Origin: Breviolum minutum Mf 1.05b.01
Lineage: Eukaryota; Sar; Dinophyceae; Suessiales; Symbiodiniaceae
Reading direction: 5' to 3'
Length of the DNA: 64,000 nucleotides
NCBI GenBank assembly: GCA_000507305.1
Contig: DF241198.1
Coordinates: 28,791 to 92,790, forward strand
Of the stretch, positions 23,846-36,499 are shown in pieces (within the stretch, counting starts at the first letter, position 1; each line of letters begins with the position of its first letter). Under the pieces are notes generated by a model. It was given only the letters and a program-made list of their open reading frames with translations. It did not search any database and was not told the origin of the DNA. The position numbers were made by a program, and so were the translations under genes.

Positions 23846-24506
23846 TCTGAAATTTGATTGAGATTCTGTGGAATTTTGCAATATAAGCACCATAAACAAA
23901 AAAGCATCAAAACGCCTTCAAATTGCTGTCCTACCGAGCACAACACTGCAGACGCAGTTCTTTGGAAGTTGGTGTCCACGCTTTCCGAGAAGGTTGCCCC
24001 TCCAAACTGAATCCTGTAACTTGTGGCCGAGCAGCGTGGCGAAGATGTTGATTCACAACAGCAGTGCTCATGACGAAATGGAGGATTTGCACTCACGCCA
24101 AATACCGAAAACACCTTTCGTCGACACTTTCAAAATGTTCCAAAGCAGAACTGACGTGCCCATGCAGTGTTGCATTTTGATTGAGCCGTTGCATTCAGTT
24201 TCGAATGTTTTGTTCATCTATTGCCACGTCAAACATAGTAACAGGCGGTCATAGGCTAGGATTCCAAAATCATGAGGCATCATCAAGAACAGTGATCTTA
24301 TTTGCACTTATCTTTATGAATGCACAAGATCCATTGATCATCTTGTTTGTTTCTACCATTGGATGGCCGGAGTGCCGGATTCGCCAGGCAAGGCTTGATG
24401 CAATTCGGCGCTCACGCTGAGCAGGCTGAGCAGGCTTAAGAAGTTCAGATGTGTTTTAATGTATTTGCAGAATGACCAAATGGTGTTTTTTGGGATGTTT
24501 TCGGTA

Positions 24507-25757
24507 GGTGGTGAATGAGCTGGACGTTGGCAGAACTGGCCAAGTCGCGAGCCAAGAGACAAATATGCAACCGTTGGTTCCAGATGACGACAGTCACAGT
24601 AGAGATTCAAAATATTTGAAGGATTCAGATTCAGTTGCATATGACTGCATCAAACAGTCGTTATCATCCAACCCCTTTTTTCCCATCACAATTGCTGAGT
24701 GACCTCTTCAAAATGTAGGGATCTTTCATAGACCCCTTCCTCATGGCATGTTGGCATGTCATACTTGGATCCTTGTACCGTAGGTTGAAAAAAAGCCTTT
24801 GATGGCCTCGAGTCACCAAGCAAGTTGTGCTTGACATTGGCGAATATCCATGATTTATACCCAAATAATTATAAAATATAAATGTGTCTGACAACATATT
24901 TGCTTTTCGTGTCCATTGTCGCCTGTGAGCTGCAGACGTTATATGCAAATATAGTCGATGAAGGTCATCCACAAACTTGGAATGCATCTGATTGATGTTC
25001 CCGGTTGGCGATATTTTTTTACCTCGCCCATCATGTGCGGTTGCAAGCGTAGGGTGTTTAGATACATCAATACAATTGAATCATATTGAATGATATACGT
25101 ACAGTAAACATCCTACAAATCTGTAGAGTTTAGAAAAGTTTAGAACGGCAAGAATCAGCCTGAATGCTGGACAAACTGGGCGAACTGAGGTCTCGTACAC
25201 AGAGTTCCTCGCCGGTGTGATCAATTTGCGATGCAAATCGCCAGAGGAGTTCTTTGGTGATTTTGCAAGAAATCAGTGGCAAAGACTGTTGCTTTTTCGA
25301 GAAATCAATGAAAATATAACAGAAAATCAGATCAGTCATGATCAATCTGTGGAAATAGTCGGGTGCGTTAGGAGCAAGACAGACTTTTATGGATTGCATG
25401 GGCACAGTTTCGTCCTGACATCCATGGCATGGTCGAGTCTCAGAGTGATCTCGTGAAAGCCAAGGGTTGTTGTTTTTTATCCAAACCTTCGCAACATTCA
25501 GATGATCACTTCGTTGGTGAATAATATAAGAATAATATCACAAATGTGTGCATATCCAACCAGTATTTTTGGAGTAAACTTCCGGAGGTAAAGTTTTCAC
25601 AGTGCTGCATTTGATGTTTTGAAGCTGGAGGTCAAGGTTCAAGACATCCAGAATGCTTTGGCAACCCGTGGCATGACTGCCAGATGCTCAGCCAAACCGC
25701 AAACCATTGAGGTTTGGCACGGACCGGTGTTCCCTGCAGGTCGCAGATATGCCTGAC
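24507..25757 (+). CDS. EF-hand-like exons of an unassigned gene
   Basis: A segment after an AG at about 24509 reads VNELDVGRTGQV, a degenerate EF-hand loop. A segment at about 25140-25260 reads LNAGQTGRTEVSYTEFLAGV followed by INLRCKSPEE. The YTEFLAG box is typical of the last EF-hand of calcium-dependent protein kinases and centrins. A third segment, 25628-25757, reads VKVQDIQNALATRGMTAR and ends at a TGA. I did not find kinase catalytic motifs upstream, so a CDPK cannot be claimed. The exons may be remnants or parts of separate genes. The interval 23900-24480 shows nothing convincing. Confidence 0.4.
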
Positions 25758-26426
25758 GGTTTCCTTGCAGCGCTAAACAAGGATTTTTGAAACGAGAGGG
25801 ATTGGTGCTCCTTGTGACTGGTGCCTCATGGTGGTTGGTTGGTAGTCCTCCTCCTGCGAAAAATGCTGGTTCTTGTTGAACCCAACTGTTTTTACAATTT
25901 TTTAATTGGGGCTGAATTTGTGTGGAAACAGTCTGGCAGATTCCTGAACTGCTTTGGCTAAAGCCTAAGGTTACCTGTAGCAAATGTAGCTAGTCCTAGC
26001 TACGTGGCATGTCTTGCTAGGACCACACACAGTACATTTCCTTCAATTCGTCCAATGCTCAAGCGGAAGGTGTGGGATTCCATGCAAACGATGTCTTAGC
26101 AAAAGATCAAAGGAAGCACATGCTTGCATTTTTTTGCAATATAATGTTGTTGATATGTTGTTTGGTTTCGAATCCTGAAAAAAAATCGCCAGATAAAAAA
26201 AGGGAAGTGCTTTTTCCATCGAAGACACTGAGGTTTAAATCTCTGCTGTTTGATAGTGGTCAGATGGCCTGAATCCAAGACTGAGTCGCAGTGCGATACG
26301 GTTGGCCTGGTTGGACATTCGTTGCAGACCTGCTCGTCATTGAAGCTTTTCCGTAGCTTAGTTTGCTCACAAAATCCATCAATGTTTCAGCCACTACCAA
26401 GATTATGATACTGGTGTTCCAATCCA

Positions 26427-26702
26427 ATGCTTCACAATGTTCGAATATACTGCGGCATCAACATGCAGCAAGATGCAGCTGAATCCGAAGTAATCAGAGA
26501 TGCATTCATCAGAAAGAAGCTGAAGCTACGGCAACTGTGGTTATTTTTTAAGCAATGGGCGGAGGGGATTCAAAGCCTGCTTTGCGCGGAGGGTCAAAGT
26601 GACTTTGAAGCGCATAGAAATGCATTTGCATGTTTTATTTTCGGAGTCCATCTTTTTCCAATGACAACACATGAAAAGGAGCTGATACAGCACCGGAATT
26701 AG
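26427..26702 (+). CDS. Hypothetical small open frame
   Basis: This is a 91-codon plus-strand frame. Its centre (QDAAESEVIRDAFIRKKLKL) has coding-like composition, but it lacks a recognisable domain and clear splice sites. It may be one exon of a larger gene or chance; I list it only because of its position between coding regions on the same strand. Confidence 0.2.
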   Translation: MLHNVRIYCGINMQQDAAESEVIRDAFIRKKLKLRQLWLFFKQWAEGIQSLLCAEGQSDFEAHRNAFACFIFGVHLFPMTTHEKELIQHRN

Positions 26703-26820
26703 TGTTTATCACCTTGAGATTGATCTTATTTGACAAAATTTTAGAAAATTATGTATCCTAAACAAGGAAGTTTTGTTCAGTTCAAATTCTTGATCAATTC
26801 TCCATATTTTTCCGATCCCA

Positions 26821-27759
26821 GGTTGATTTATGAAACACATTTGGGGCCAATCTCCATCCAAAGATTTGGTCCACAAGATGGACCTTTGATGGTTGCTTTA
26901 CATGGCAACTTAGCATGAAGCAAGCTAAACCTTTTGGTTGGTTGGTTTTGTTGTTTTCAGCAGAAGCCAAGGGAGAGAGTTCATAATGCAGACACAAAAA
27001 TAGATACTACATGATACTACTGAACATGGTTAACAAGGTATCATTGCATTTCTTTGTGTTTTTGACATTGGAAATATGACCTGACTTTTTTGAGGGATGT
27101 CATCTGCCGATTTCATCATCAGAGAATGGGACAGCCTGGCAGAAGCTTGTGCCACGCTGGGTTTCCACGTTTTGCTGCCGAACTTGCATTCCAACCCGCG
27201 GACGGCGCCTCGCCTTGCCCGCGGAATTGGAGAAGAAGATGTGAACCAACTTTTGGTAGCGGTGATCTCAGCTCATAACAAAAAGCCCAATGACCCGGTA
27301 ATCCTCATGGGCAAGAGTTGGGGAGGTGCTGCTGCTGCCAAATTTGCACAGAAACACTCTGAGTTGGTGCGACAACTGGTACTTGTTTGTCCAGCACCAC
27401 TATCAAGTGCTGCCATTGTCAAGGACCTTTGAGTAGATTTACAAGGCAAAGGCATTTAAGGCATTTGAGACATGTTTGAGACATGTTTGATTATTTGATG
27501 ATACAGTATTTGCATGTATTTGCTTGTTTGACCCCTAGGGTTTGCTGATGTTTTTTGTCAGTATGCCATGTCCTCAGTACAGGACTTGAATATGCCTTTA
27601 CTTTTGATGTGGGCCAAAGACGACTGGATCACGTGGTTTTCAGGGACAAAGGTTTACCAAGAAAATTGCCACAAGCTGAAACTGCAAGTGGCGGAGCATG
27701 GAGGTCATCGGATTTTGCCTGAGTACCTGCAACCGCTATTGAACTTCGTTGAACGTTGA
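26821..27759 (+). CDS. Alpha/beta-hydrolase fold protein
   Basis: At least three exons are visible. The first (about 26821-26909) reads LIYETHLGPISIQRFGPQ and ends in GPLMVALHG, the strand-3/oxyanion HG region. The second (about 27115-27430) carries the nucleophile elbow GKSWGG (Ser at 27316) followed by AAAAKFAQKHSELVRQLVLV. The third (about 27563-27759) carries the acid residue in WAKDDWITW (27619-27624) and the catalytic His in EHGGHRILPEY (27706), then stops. Nucleophile, acid and histidine are in canonical order, so this is probably an active serine hydrolase. The substrate cannot be predicted. The G-x-S-W-G-G elbow and short C-terminal part recall small CIB/ABHD14-like hydrolases. A start codon was not located; an additional 5' exon is likely. 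Exon 2 probably ends at AAG|GACC, another possible GA donor. Confidence 0.85.
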
Positions 27760-27825
27760 ACAGTTGATGTTGCGGTTGCAAGGACACACCATTTAGCCAC
27801 CTGGACAACAGCAAAGTCGAAATGG

Positions 27826-28185
27826 TTTGCGATGGGACTCCTGTTACTTAGGACACTCAGAATTGAAGCCGACTTGTCAGAACGTGGCTTGTGGTAGCCT
27901 CACCCTCAATGGTGGCAAATGCCAGTGCACAGAAAGCAATTGTCCTGGAGGCTGCAATGATGTGGTCAATGTACCATCTCTGTGGGCAGGACACAGCCTG
28001 CTGCGTGGGAAACGGAGACGATGCAGCAGAAGGAGGCCATCCAAATTGCGCTCAGTGTGGCTGTGGCACGCAAGCACTACCACAAGCACTTCCACCAGCA
28101 GGAAGCTTCCACGAAAGAAGCACACCTTCAAATTCTTGTGAATTGTCTCAATTGTCTCCCATTTCCTGCTGAAAGTTGAAAGCTG
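27826..28185 (+). CDS. Unassigned exon region, reading frame ambiguous
   Basis: Two overlapping frames are open here and a third opens from 27982. One frame is Cys-rich (CQNVACGSLTLNGGKCQC), reminiscent of an EGF-like or small secreted domain. The third reads MQQKEAIQIALSVAVARKHY and looks helical. Only one can be right at each point, and an intron may separate them. The region begins about 70 bp after the hydrolase stop, so part could belong to a downstream gene. Confidence 0.3.
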
Positions 28186-28422
28186 AATTGAAGCATGGAC
28201 AACTTGAATGGTGGACGTCCAGGCCAACGAGTTGTGAGCTGGAGAAACTATGCATAGGTCATATTAATATAAGTTCTACGACAACAGCCACATGACACAC
28301 CGGTATGATCCGGTATCAGGATGTTCCTTGCAATTGTGACTTAGTCAGACAAAAGACTGGCGTGGAAGGAAAAGCCAGAGCAGCAAGCATTTTTTGAATT
28401 CATTGCTCCACCAAATACTTGT

Positions 28423-28725
28423 ATGTTTTCTTCCCTGAAGCGCTTTATGTTTTATTGGATGGCTATTGTGGTATTGTTGCTGCACCTTCATCCATGCAAT
28501 GGTGAGACATCCGAAATCAATCGAAATCCCCCCAAATGTGTGGATGATCCGATGATCGATGATGATCGTGCTAGAGCGATAGAGTGGTTTGAGGTCTTGG
28601 CTGAAGAGAGGGGCCGAGGGGCCAAATTCATGCGGTCAGCAACTCGAGGGGTGACCAGTTCTGGGAGTCACAAATTCATCGGGTGCTTTGGCAATAGGAA
28701 AAAGGTAGCAAAACAACGGAACTAG
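28423..28725 (+). CDS. Small protein with signal-peptide-like N-terminus
   Basis: A 100-codon frame starts with MFSSLKRF, followed by a hydrophobic stretch (FYWMAIVVLLLHLHP) and a plausible signal-peptidase site near CNG-ET. The mature part is acidic (DDPMIDDDRARAIEWFEVLA) and then basic (ERGRGAKFMRSATRG). The last 25 codons may be intronic read-through, because a possible GG|GTGACC donor occurs inside the frame. I recognise no family; a secreted or membrane-anchored product is inferred only from the N-terminus. Confidence 0.45.
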   Translation: MFSSLKRFMFYWMAIVVLLLHLHPCNGETSEINRNPPKCVDDPMIDDDRARAIEWFEVLAEERGRGAKFMRSATRGVTSSGSHKFIGCFGNRKKVAKQRN

Positions 28726-31700
28726 GAATCTTATGTGGTAAGATGAGTCTAGAAAAAGGATGAAAAAAGCAGAAGGCAGGAGGCCAACCTGAACCTGCAA
28801 TATTCAATACCGAAGGCTTGATGTGGTTCTTGTCTACTCGCTTACCGTGCAGGTGGATTATGCAAGCTGTGCGATGACAAGCTTTCATGCTTTTGACCGG
28901 CTTGGAGTCTTTTTCCCGCTTTCACGGTGTTGGAATGGGCAAGCGGGGAAGGAACAGTGAACATCACTTGGCATTGAAAATGAAATCAAATACTGAGGGC
29001 GCTACACAGCCCCTGAAACTCCAAGGATGCCAAGGCATAATGATATACATCTCGACTGAATCTGTTTGCCATGACGCTATCATCCCATAGATATTACGTA
29101 TCCCATCCTTTTGTGTTCCTTCACCCCTGGTGTTTCCGCAATACCTTTGTAAACAGAGTCTGACCTAAATGAGCGCTTTCAGTTTGGGTGTGACCCCCAG
29201 ACCTTGGATGCCTTGGACATGTTTTCGTTAAGTACATTGCGATACAATGACTTCATTTGAGCATCTGGGTTCATGGGAGCTACACTCAATTTGCTCTGTG
29301 GCTAATGAGTCGCGTACAGTTAGTGTGCTCAGCGCCCTGCGCCGTTTCACCCCCTGATTTATGCCGCTCAGAAAAAGTTGTGCAGAGCGCAAAGAGTGCA
29401 ACATCTCTGAGGCAAGTAGAAAGGTGTTCATGTGTCCATGCATCCGTGGCTGTCAGACCCAAACAGAGACAAATCGGCTGGTGGTCGTGACAACAATTGT
29501 TCATATCCGGACGTGTTGGTTTGTTGAAGCTACCGGTAATTGGTGTTTCCCAAGAACTTTTTGGGGTTGACTTGACTGAATGATTTCTGTGGACTCGTGG
29601 ATTCTACTAAAATCGTCCTAGCCATGCTTGAAACGTTTTCGGAGAGGAAGTATTCATCAACTTTGCCATGGAGCCTTGGCCATGCGTAGTGCCTGGATGT
29701 GCTGCATACAACAATGCAGGTGTGGTTTGCTTTGGTTGGTTGGAAAAAGAATGATCAGACACAAAATATCATGGCCATCATGGTATCGGATCTTATCAAA
29801 TTCTGTACCAGTGACTAGTGGATGTTTTCCATACTTCCTTTGCCAAGTCGCACTACTTGTAGCAGAGTTGGCATGAGTGAACCAGGACTGTTGGGATGTG
29901 AATCGACATGGTTTTGAACCGCCTCAGGAATACGGTTGATTGCTGAAGAGGAGCAGGTGCAAAGACGTGGAACAATGGTCACCATCCTTTGCATTTGATA
30001 TAGCAATTACATGCAATTGTACTTACATCCCTGTATAGCCTGTATATTGCTAGATATATACGTACACATAGTATGCTCTAACAAGCAATATGAATATTTA
30101 CCAATATGTTAAGCAGGATAGTTGCAAAATGAGTCTTTATCTTGCCCGAGCCATCATGTTTGAATTCACTTTGTTTTTCCTTTCCAGGAGATTGAGGCTC
30201 ATACTTCGGATGTTCCAAGTGAGCTTCACAGTTCAAAGGCCTGCAAATTGATGCCTTGCATGCTACGTAGATACGTTGCACTTTGCTGCATTGCTTTGGG
30301 CACTGCCACCGCAAAAAAAGACTATACATGACATGCACCTGTTTGTTTGGCAGGTTGCAATGATGCCATGGGTGATTGCAAAGGAGTGGCAGTTTGGTCG
30401 CTATTAGCACAGAGTTTTCTTGATCTTGACGTGACGGAGTCAGATGATATACCAGTTGTTAGTGGCCAAGTCAAGATCATGAGTTCTTGGAGGACCAAGA
30501 GTGAATTGCTTTTCCATGATTTTGGATGTATCATGATGTATCATTGAGATGCTAGCACAACATGTAGTACCACTTGACCAATATCAACAAACCGTGGGGA
30601 ATTCTGATGGACTTTGAACTGTGGCCAGGAAGTGGAGGTTGCGCCACACCTGCGAAGCAGTCCTCTTTCTGCCAGCAGGTCAATGTAGCAATGTAGCAAT
30701 GTCATGTCGTCCGATGCTTCCATGCATGACTTGGACAGGTCAGCCAGCTCCCAACCGAGATGTACAGCACGGAGTGATGGGTTCGATCCTTGGAGGGTGC
30801 AGCAAACAATAATGGAAATTGATGAATCCATCCTTGTCCTAATATAATGATGATGTTATTTTGTTCGTTTTGAGTACGAGTCCTTCAATATTCGCATCAA
30901 TACTGCGACGGCCTCCACTCAAGAAATTGCATTCATTCATCACAAGACATACCAGACATCGCATCCAGCAACTAGATTTTGTTGACCAAGAGGAAGATGT
31001 TGGACTGTACTGTTATTCTAAAAGCCTGCAAGGATGATAATGTCAGTTGTGTTCCGACTTTGTCATGGTGTGATTGCACCTTTGCGTTGTGTCACAAGCA
31101 TGGACTTTGAGTGGCGGTCCGGCACTATTTTGCTCCAGTGTATGTAACACGCCATGATTTCATGGGCCATGCAGCCATGCAACAGCCAGTCAGTCTGACA
31201 TAGCAAAAGAGGTAAGTCTACGAGAACTGCCATTGACATAGAGGTCGGTGGTATGAGCGCACATCATTGCACTTGTTGCACATCATAGACACTTGCCTGT
31301 TACACTAAGGCAAAGCAACTAATTTACTCATGTCGAAAAAAGACTTTGTCGAGCCAACCTAGTTCAGGACTAACAGGTGCATGATTGCTCCTCGCGTGGC
31401 GTAGTCTACAGTCCTGTAGTGTTTGGAGATACTAATGGTAATGATGATGTTTTAAATTTGAAGCCAGTTTATGCAGTGTGATGTCGAAGCAGCACACTTG
31501 CCAAATTTAATTAACCCCTCTAGCTGATGTTGCATGCTTGCTGGTTGCTAGCTTGGCCTGATCCTTATGTCAAACTAGCAAGCGCTTGAAGTGAGAGTGA
31601 AGCTGGGCTGAATGCCATTCTCTTGATTCTCTTTATGGATTCTCTTGTCAGCTTTAAAGTCAAACATCCCTGAGTCCCCAATATCACTCCTTGTTCCCCT

Positions 31701-32080
31701 GCCTTTTGAGGCTGCTCTCCACAGAAGCTGTCAGTATTATAGACGTGCCTTGGGAGGCCAGGAAAAACCATGGGAAAACTGTGAAAAACTCGACTCGTCT
31801 CACCCCTGGAGGCCCGAAAAAGCAATATTATCCGAGTCACGCGCCAGTAGCTTATGCCTAATGTACAGAAGCTATGAGAAGCTCATGCTTTGGATTAGCA
31901 GGATGAACATGGTGCAGAGACCTGATGGGATAAACTTTGTTCCCTGAACATTGTTTCAATCTCCTTAGAGAGTTGTTTGTAGTACTTTTGGTATACATGG
32001 CAGAAACTTGACCACGGCAGAACCACAAAGATTTGAGACTGCTTTGAGGTGAGTCTTGCGATGAGTGTTCGTCCCTGGAA
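28726..32080. other. Low-gene-density interval
   Basis: No domain is recognisable in these 3.3 kb. Short exon-like pieces follow AG acceptors near 30185 (EIEAHTSDVPSELHSSKACK) and 30357 (VAMMPWVIAKEWQFG), and a 100-codon frame lies at 31645-31947. None has supporting motifs. I see no tRNA, rRNA or extended repeat. Confidence 0.5.
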
Positions 32081-32808
32081 GATTTCTACAAGGCTTTCAT
32101 GTGGGAGACACAGAAGAAAGTAGCTGCACTGGACAAAGTAATGTACAACAATTCTTTGCATGTCTTCGAATCTTTTAGATTGATTACATCGCCAGGACAA
32201 CGACTTGGTTTTTCTACTGTTCTACGAGCGGAATCTGGTGTCACACCACGCTTACAAGGTGGGTTTGCACGTCTTTGCACATGCTTTTCTTTCTTGCGGC
32301 GCAGCTGCCACTTCTCGGATCTGTCATCCAGGGTGCCATCGTCGCAGGCTTTCACGAGGTGTGATTGGAATCTGGGATCGATGTTGGAAGATGCTGAACG
32401 GGGTTGATGGATGAGATCTTTGCAGTGAAGCAATGTGAAGTTAAATGTGTTTCATGATGTTTCATACGTTTTTCATATTTTTTTCAGAAAGTAGCACGAA
32501 CAATGCACCGAATCATCACTCAAAGTCTCGTTTAGTGCAAAGCAAAGTCTGCCCTATGGATGAGCTTTGGTTCTCGTGGAGCGTTCGAGGCTTGCCAAGA
32601 TCTTCGATGGTCCAGAGCAGCTAGACGGAATCTAATTTCAAATGTTCAATAGCAGAAAGACCTTTTGGTTCAGGACATGGTGCACAGATGTAGAAGGCAT
32701 CCAGATGTGAGTGATGTGATAAAGAAGCACTGGCCAGTGTTCAAGTATTTGCAACCAGGGATGTTTGCTGGGATCCTTGCTGAGATTGTGAAGAGACGCA
32801 GAGGATAA
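32080..32808 (+). CDS. Exons of an unassigned gene
   Basis: Three segments look coding: about 32089-32180 (DFYKAFMWETQKKVAALDKV), about 32197-32310 after CCAG (DNDLVFLLFYERN, then HHAYKVGLHVFAHAFLSCGA) and 32657-32808. The last reads KDLLVQDMVHRCRRHPDVSD, then KHWPVFKYLQPGMFAGILAE and KRRRG before a TAA at 32806. Its amphipathic character and clean stop suggest a genuine terminal exon. The family is unknown. A hydrophobic helix in the middle segment could be a membrane span or a buried helix. Confidence 0.45.
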
Positions 32809-33433
32809 TAACCCACAAGATAGGAACAGAATGGAACAGAAGTAAAGAGACATTTCCATACGTTTCCTATGCCACGTTTCCATATGTACATTTCCCATGC
32901 CGCGTGCCTATGCACAGGACCACATGCTCCCTTCACTTCTGTGAAATTTAATGACAATAAGACCTATCTATGTTGGGTGTTATACAGGTGGTAGATCACC
33001 GGGACATCTGAGGTAGCTTGTGGTATCGTGGACATGGTTGAGGCGGCTGCTGCAAGTCTATTTGAATGTCCAAAATGAATACAGCTTGAGAAGCTCCGTC
33101 ACCACGATGTCATTTTTCGTATAGGTCATAAACAGGTCATAATGATTGATATTCATTCATAATATGATTGCAAGCGTGAAGGGCAAGGGTGCAACGCCAA
33201 GATAGAATTACAACATCTGTGCTCTGCTCAAACGAGATTCTGAGGACACAGACCATGCAGACCATACCAAAGGGCTAAAAGGGCCAAACTCCAAACCCAC
33301 GAAACCCATCTCTTTAATTCTCATGTTTGGCATTGTTTAGCTATGTTTTGCTTATTGTTGACTCTCTTTCAAAAGTGGAACAGCATCTCAAATTGCCATA
33401 ACATCTGACTGGTTTTGTTCCTTTCACGAAGCT

Positions 33434-35627
33434 TGCAGGATAAGTCTTATGCTGAGACATACATCGATCCCAAGACCGCTCCAGCTCACATTGCTGTTCG
33501 GGTTTGGGCCTAAGAAATGTTGATCAGCTTTGGTCAAGGCACGGCAGCATTTCGTTCATGCATTTTTTTCTATGTGTTTTCTCCGACGTCTCAGATATTT
33601 CTGGCTTGTTGGAATCGTGTTGTCAAGTTTTTTTAATGCCATTTTTCAGGAAATTTCCACTTAGATTCCGGATTTGGTAATTCTATAAGTACTCCGGCTG
33701 CATGATCATCAGGCTGGTGAGCCAGTGCCCTCGAAGCACGAGTGGATAAAGAAGCTATTGTCAAAGCCAGGTGACAAGGCACCCCGCCATGAATCGGATA
33801 CGTTTCATGGTTGTTAGGGTGGCAGGGGAAGTAATTAGATTAATTTTTCTAACAAGTAACAAGTGTAGAGGTGTAATCATTTGAAATTGTTTTCAACATT
33901 TGTCTTTTTGCAATTTGTAGACTACTACAACTGTGCTGAACTTTTTTGGGGAGTTCACCATGGTGCAGGCCTTGATGCTGTGGCACCTGCACCAACAGCT
34001 GGCACCAAACGAGGCTTTGCAACTGCAGAGTTGCACTGAAAAAGCAACAGGGGCGAGTTAAGGTCAAGGAGGACAAATATCTAGCGTATCTAGGTGGTGG
34101 TTGCAACTATTTTTTTATTTTCATCCCAATTTTGGGGGAAAATGATCCAATTTGACGGGAAATATTTTTTTGAAATGGGTTGGTTCAACTAACCAACTAG
34201 ATATTTATTTCATGCTTTTTTTTCACCTGACAGCCAGGATGGGTTTTTATACTGATACCCGGAAACACCTTTGTTTCAGCTGCTAAGCTTTGCAAAAAAA
34301 AACATCGGTTTGCCAGCTGGGCCAGCCGTTGCAGATCTCCATTGCAACAAAGGCCAGCACGGAAGTTTTTTGCCTGTGGCGTCCGAAAGTCTTTTGCTGT
34401 TTGATCTTTCCAAACCATTTTTTCCCAATATTTGCTGGCAAATGTATGCTTTGAAGATCTTTGAAGATTTTCATCGTCTGCAAGACTGTAGAAAGCAGAC
34501 AAAATAAACCACCAAACCGTTGGTTTCACACCGCCCTCAACCGCAGGAGGCCCAATTGCAAGCTCTGACATCAACGCACGAGGCCGCTGACTTGAGCGAT
34601 TTAGATGTTCAGATTTGCATACTGTACACACCACGTCATAAGCAGATATATATATATATGTATATATATTTTTTTTAAAGTAGACCGTTTGGTATCATCA
34701 TTATCAAAACGTGTGACCCAAGTTTTCTTATATCGACCTGTGTCCAATTGCTTGTTTCATTGCCAATGAACAATATAGGTAGTTGTGGTAGCCAATCTGG
34801 CAACTGCCACCGTGAAGACGGTCGAGTCCTTCCGTGTCAGGAGCCCTGCTCTCTTTCTCATATATTTCAATATAATATGCTGTTATGATGTGATAATGCC
34901 GAACTCATAATATACAGTAGGTTTACTCTCAGCCCTGTCTTTCTTGAGGCAGCAGTCCAGCAACTGGTCTGGAAAAAGGAGGCTGGGTGACGATCCAAGC
35001 AGATTTGATTCTTTTATCTTCAGTATTGCTAGTATTCGCAAAGAGATACTACACACCGCCACTGTTTTGATCATGGGAGTAATACCAGCTGGCAGACCCA
35101 ACAGGTTCCATCGGACATCCCGGTGCCTCTAGAGACAAAGAGCAGCACCTCAAAGTTTGGGACCAAGATGTGGTTTGTGCCTCCAGGCAATCAATCTAAT
35201 AGACAAATGATATCTATATATCTTGGTGAAGTCTGACCCATCCCAAGTGCAGATCGTAGATTGCGATTCCACATTTACACATCTAATTATCATATAACTC
35301 AAAATTTGTAAATTGTCAACTCCTGTTCATCTCAGGAAGGCCGCGAGGAAGCAACGGCAGAAGCGCCAACGTGCGCGTGTATTGTTTGTGGCTTTAACAC
35401 AGGTGCCTTAGAAAAGATGGACCATCTCATGTGCAGTTTTGGAGTGGGATGATGGACGCTTAATAAATGATGGTTTCAAGCTCGGTTTGTTCTGATGTTC
35501 ATTCCTTTGTGTCATAGCTTTGGTCTAGAACCCTTGATGCAGGATGCAGCAGATGCATCAGTACCTCGCGGCAAGGCCGGCCCTGAACATCTGCAAGTGC
35601 TGGCAAATTCTATGGACAACATCCAAG
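33434..35627 (+). CDS. Series of exon-like segments, unassigned gene
   Basis: Plus-strand segments bounded by AG and GT/GC-like sites are about 33434-33515 (SYAETYIDPKTAPAHIAV), 33918-34030 (two frames open; one reads DYYNCAELFWGVHHGAG), 34547-34645 (EAQLQALTSTHEAADLSDL), 34779-34862 (VVVVANLATATVKTVESF), 35337-35450 (EGREEATAEAPTCACIVCGF) and 35519-35627 (FGLEPLMQDAADASVPRGKA). Their composition, regular spacing and shared strand suggest one or two genes, but phases were not joined and no domain is evident. AT microsatellites at 34646-34672 and 35659-35696 sit in putative introns. Confidence 0.4.
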
Positions 35628-36499
35628 GTATCGACATTTCCACGGGTTTGCTCATAGCATGTATATATATATAATTATATATATATATATATTATGTATA
35701 ATCTTCCACTATCGGCGGGAGAAACAACTATCAAAGTTTCAGAGCATATTATTCAATGATATTTGATATATCAGCTGCACTGGTGTGGAATGCAGTGTGC
35801 TTCACCAGGTAGCTGCATTTGTTGGTGGGAAAGCTATGTCAGCCTGGCCTGTTAGTGACGTTGCTCTCGCTGTACGGCTGTACATAGTCATTTAAGTATT
35901 TCTGCTGGCAGGTGTTTGTAACCAGGATGAGCTTATTCTACATTTTTGTGGGATTTACAGCATGCTGATGCACGCCGGTGTGTGTACTTTCAGTAGGTGT
36001 GTTATTTGCTTTCAAAAAGGTTTTGACCATTATGAATTATTGACTACTATCAACTCATTACTTTGCCACTCAGTGTGAGGTGCTCCAAAGATGTTGTCTA
36101 CAGCACTTATTGATCTTACTGTTGTTTGTGTTTTATCCGATGAACATTTCTACAGACTAGAGACGGATGTCTTCAGAAGTAATTTGCGTAGGCATTTTGG
36201 CTGGTGTGCACAGGATCGGGTTGGCTTTCGTAGGCGGCTTCGGGCAAGCTTTTAACCCCAATACAGCCTAAAAAACACTGCTCAAAATTTTGATCTCTTG
36301 GGCCTGTGGGCCTTTGGGATTTTGTAAACAGCCAGGACACCGACAGAGCTGGAGAAGGCTACCCAGCCACATGGTTGCTGGTACTTTGCAGTTTTTTGTT
36401 CTGCTTCTATTGACTCTTTGAGAGCTTGTTCTTATACGGTATTATAAAGTTTGACCGGGTTAACAAGTGTTGTACTCCAGACATGCATTTTGAATAGGG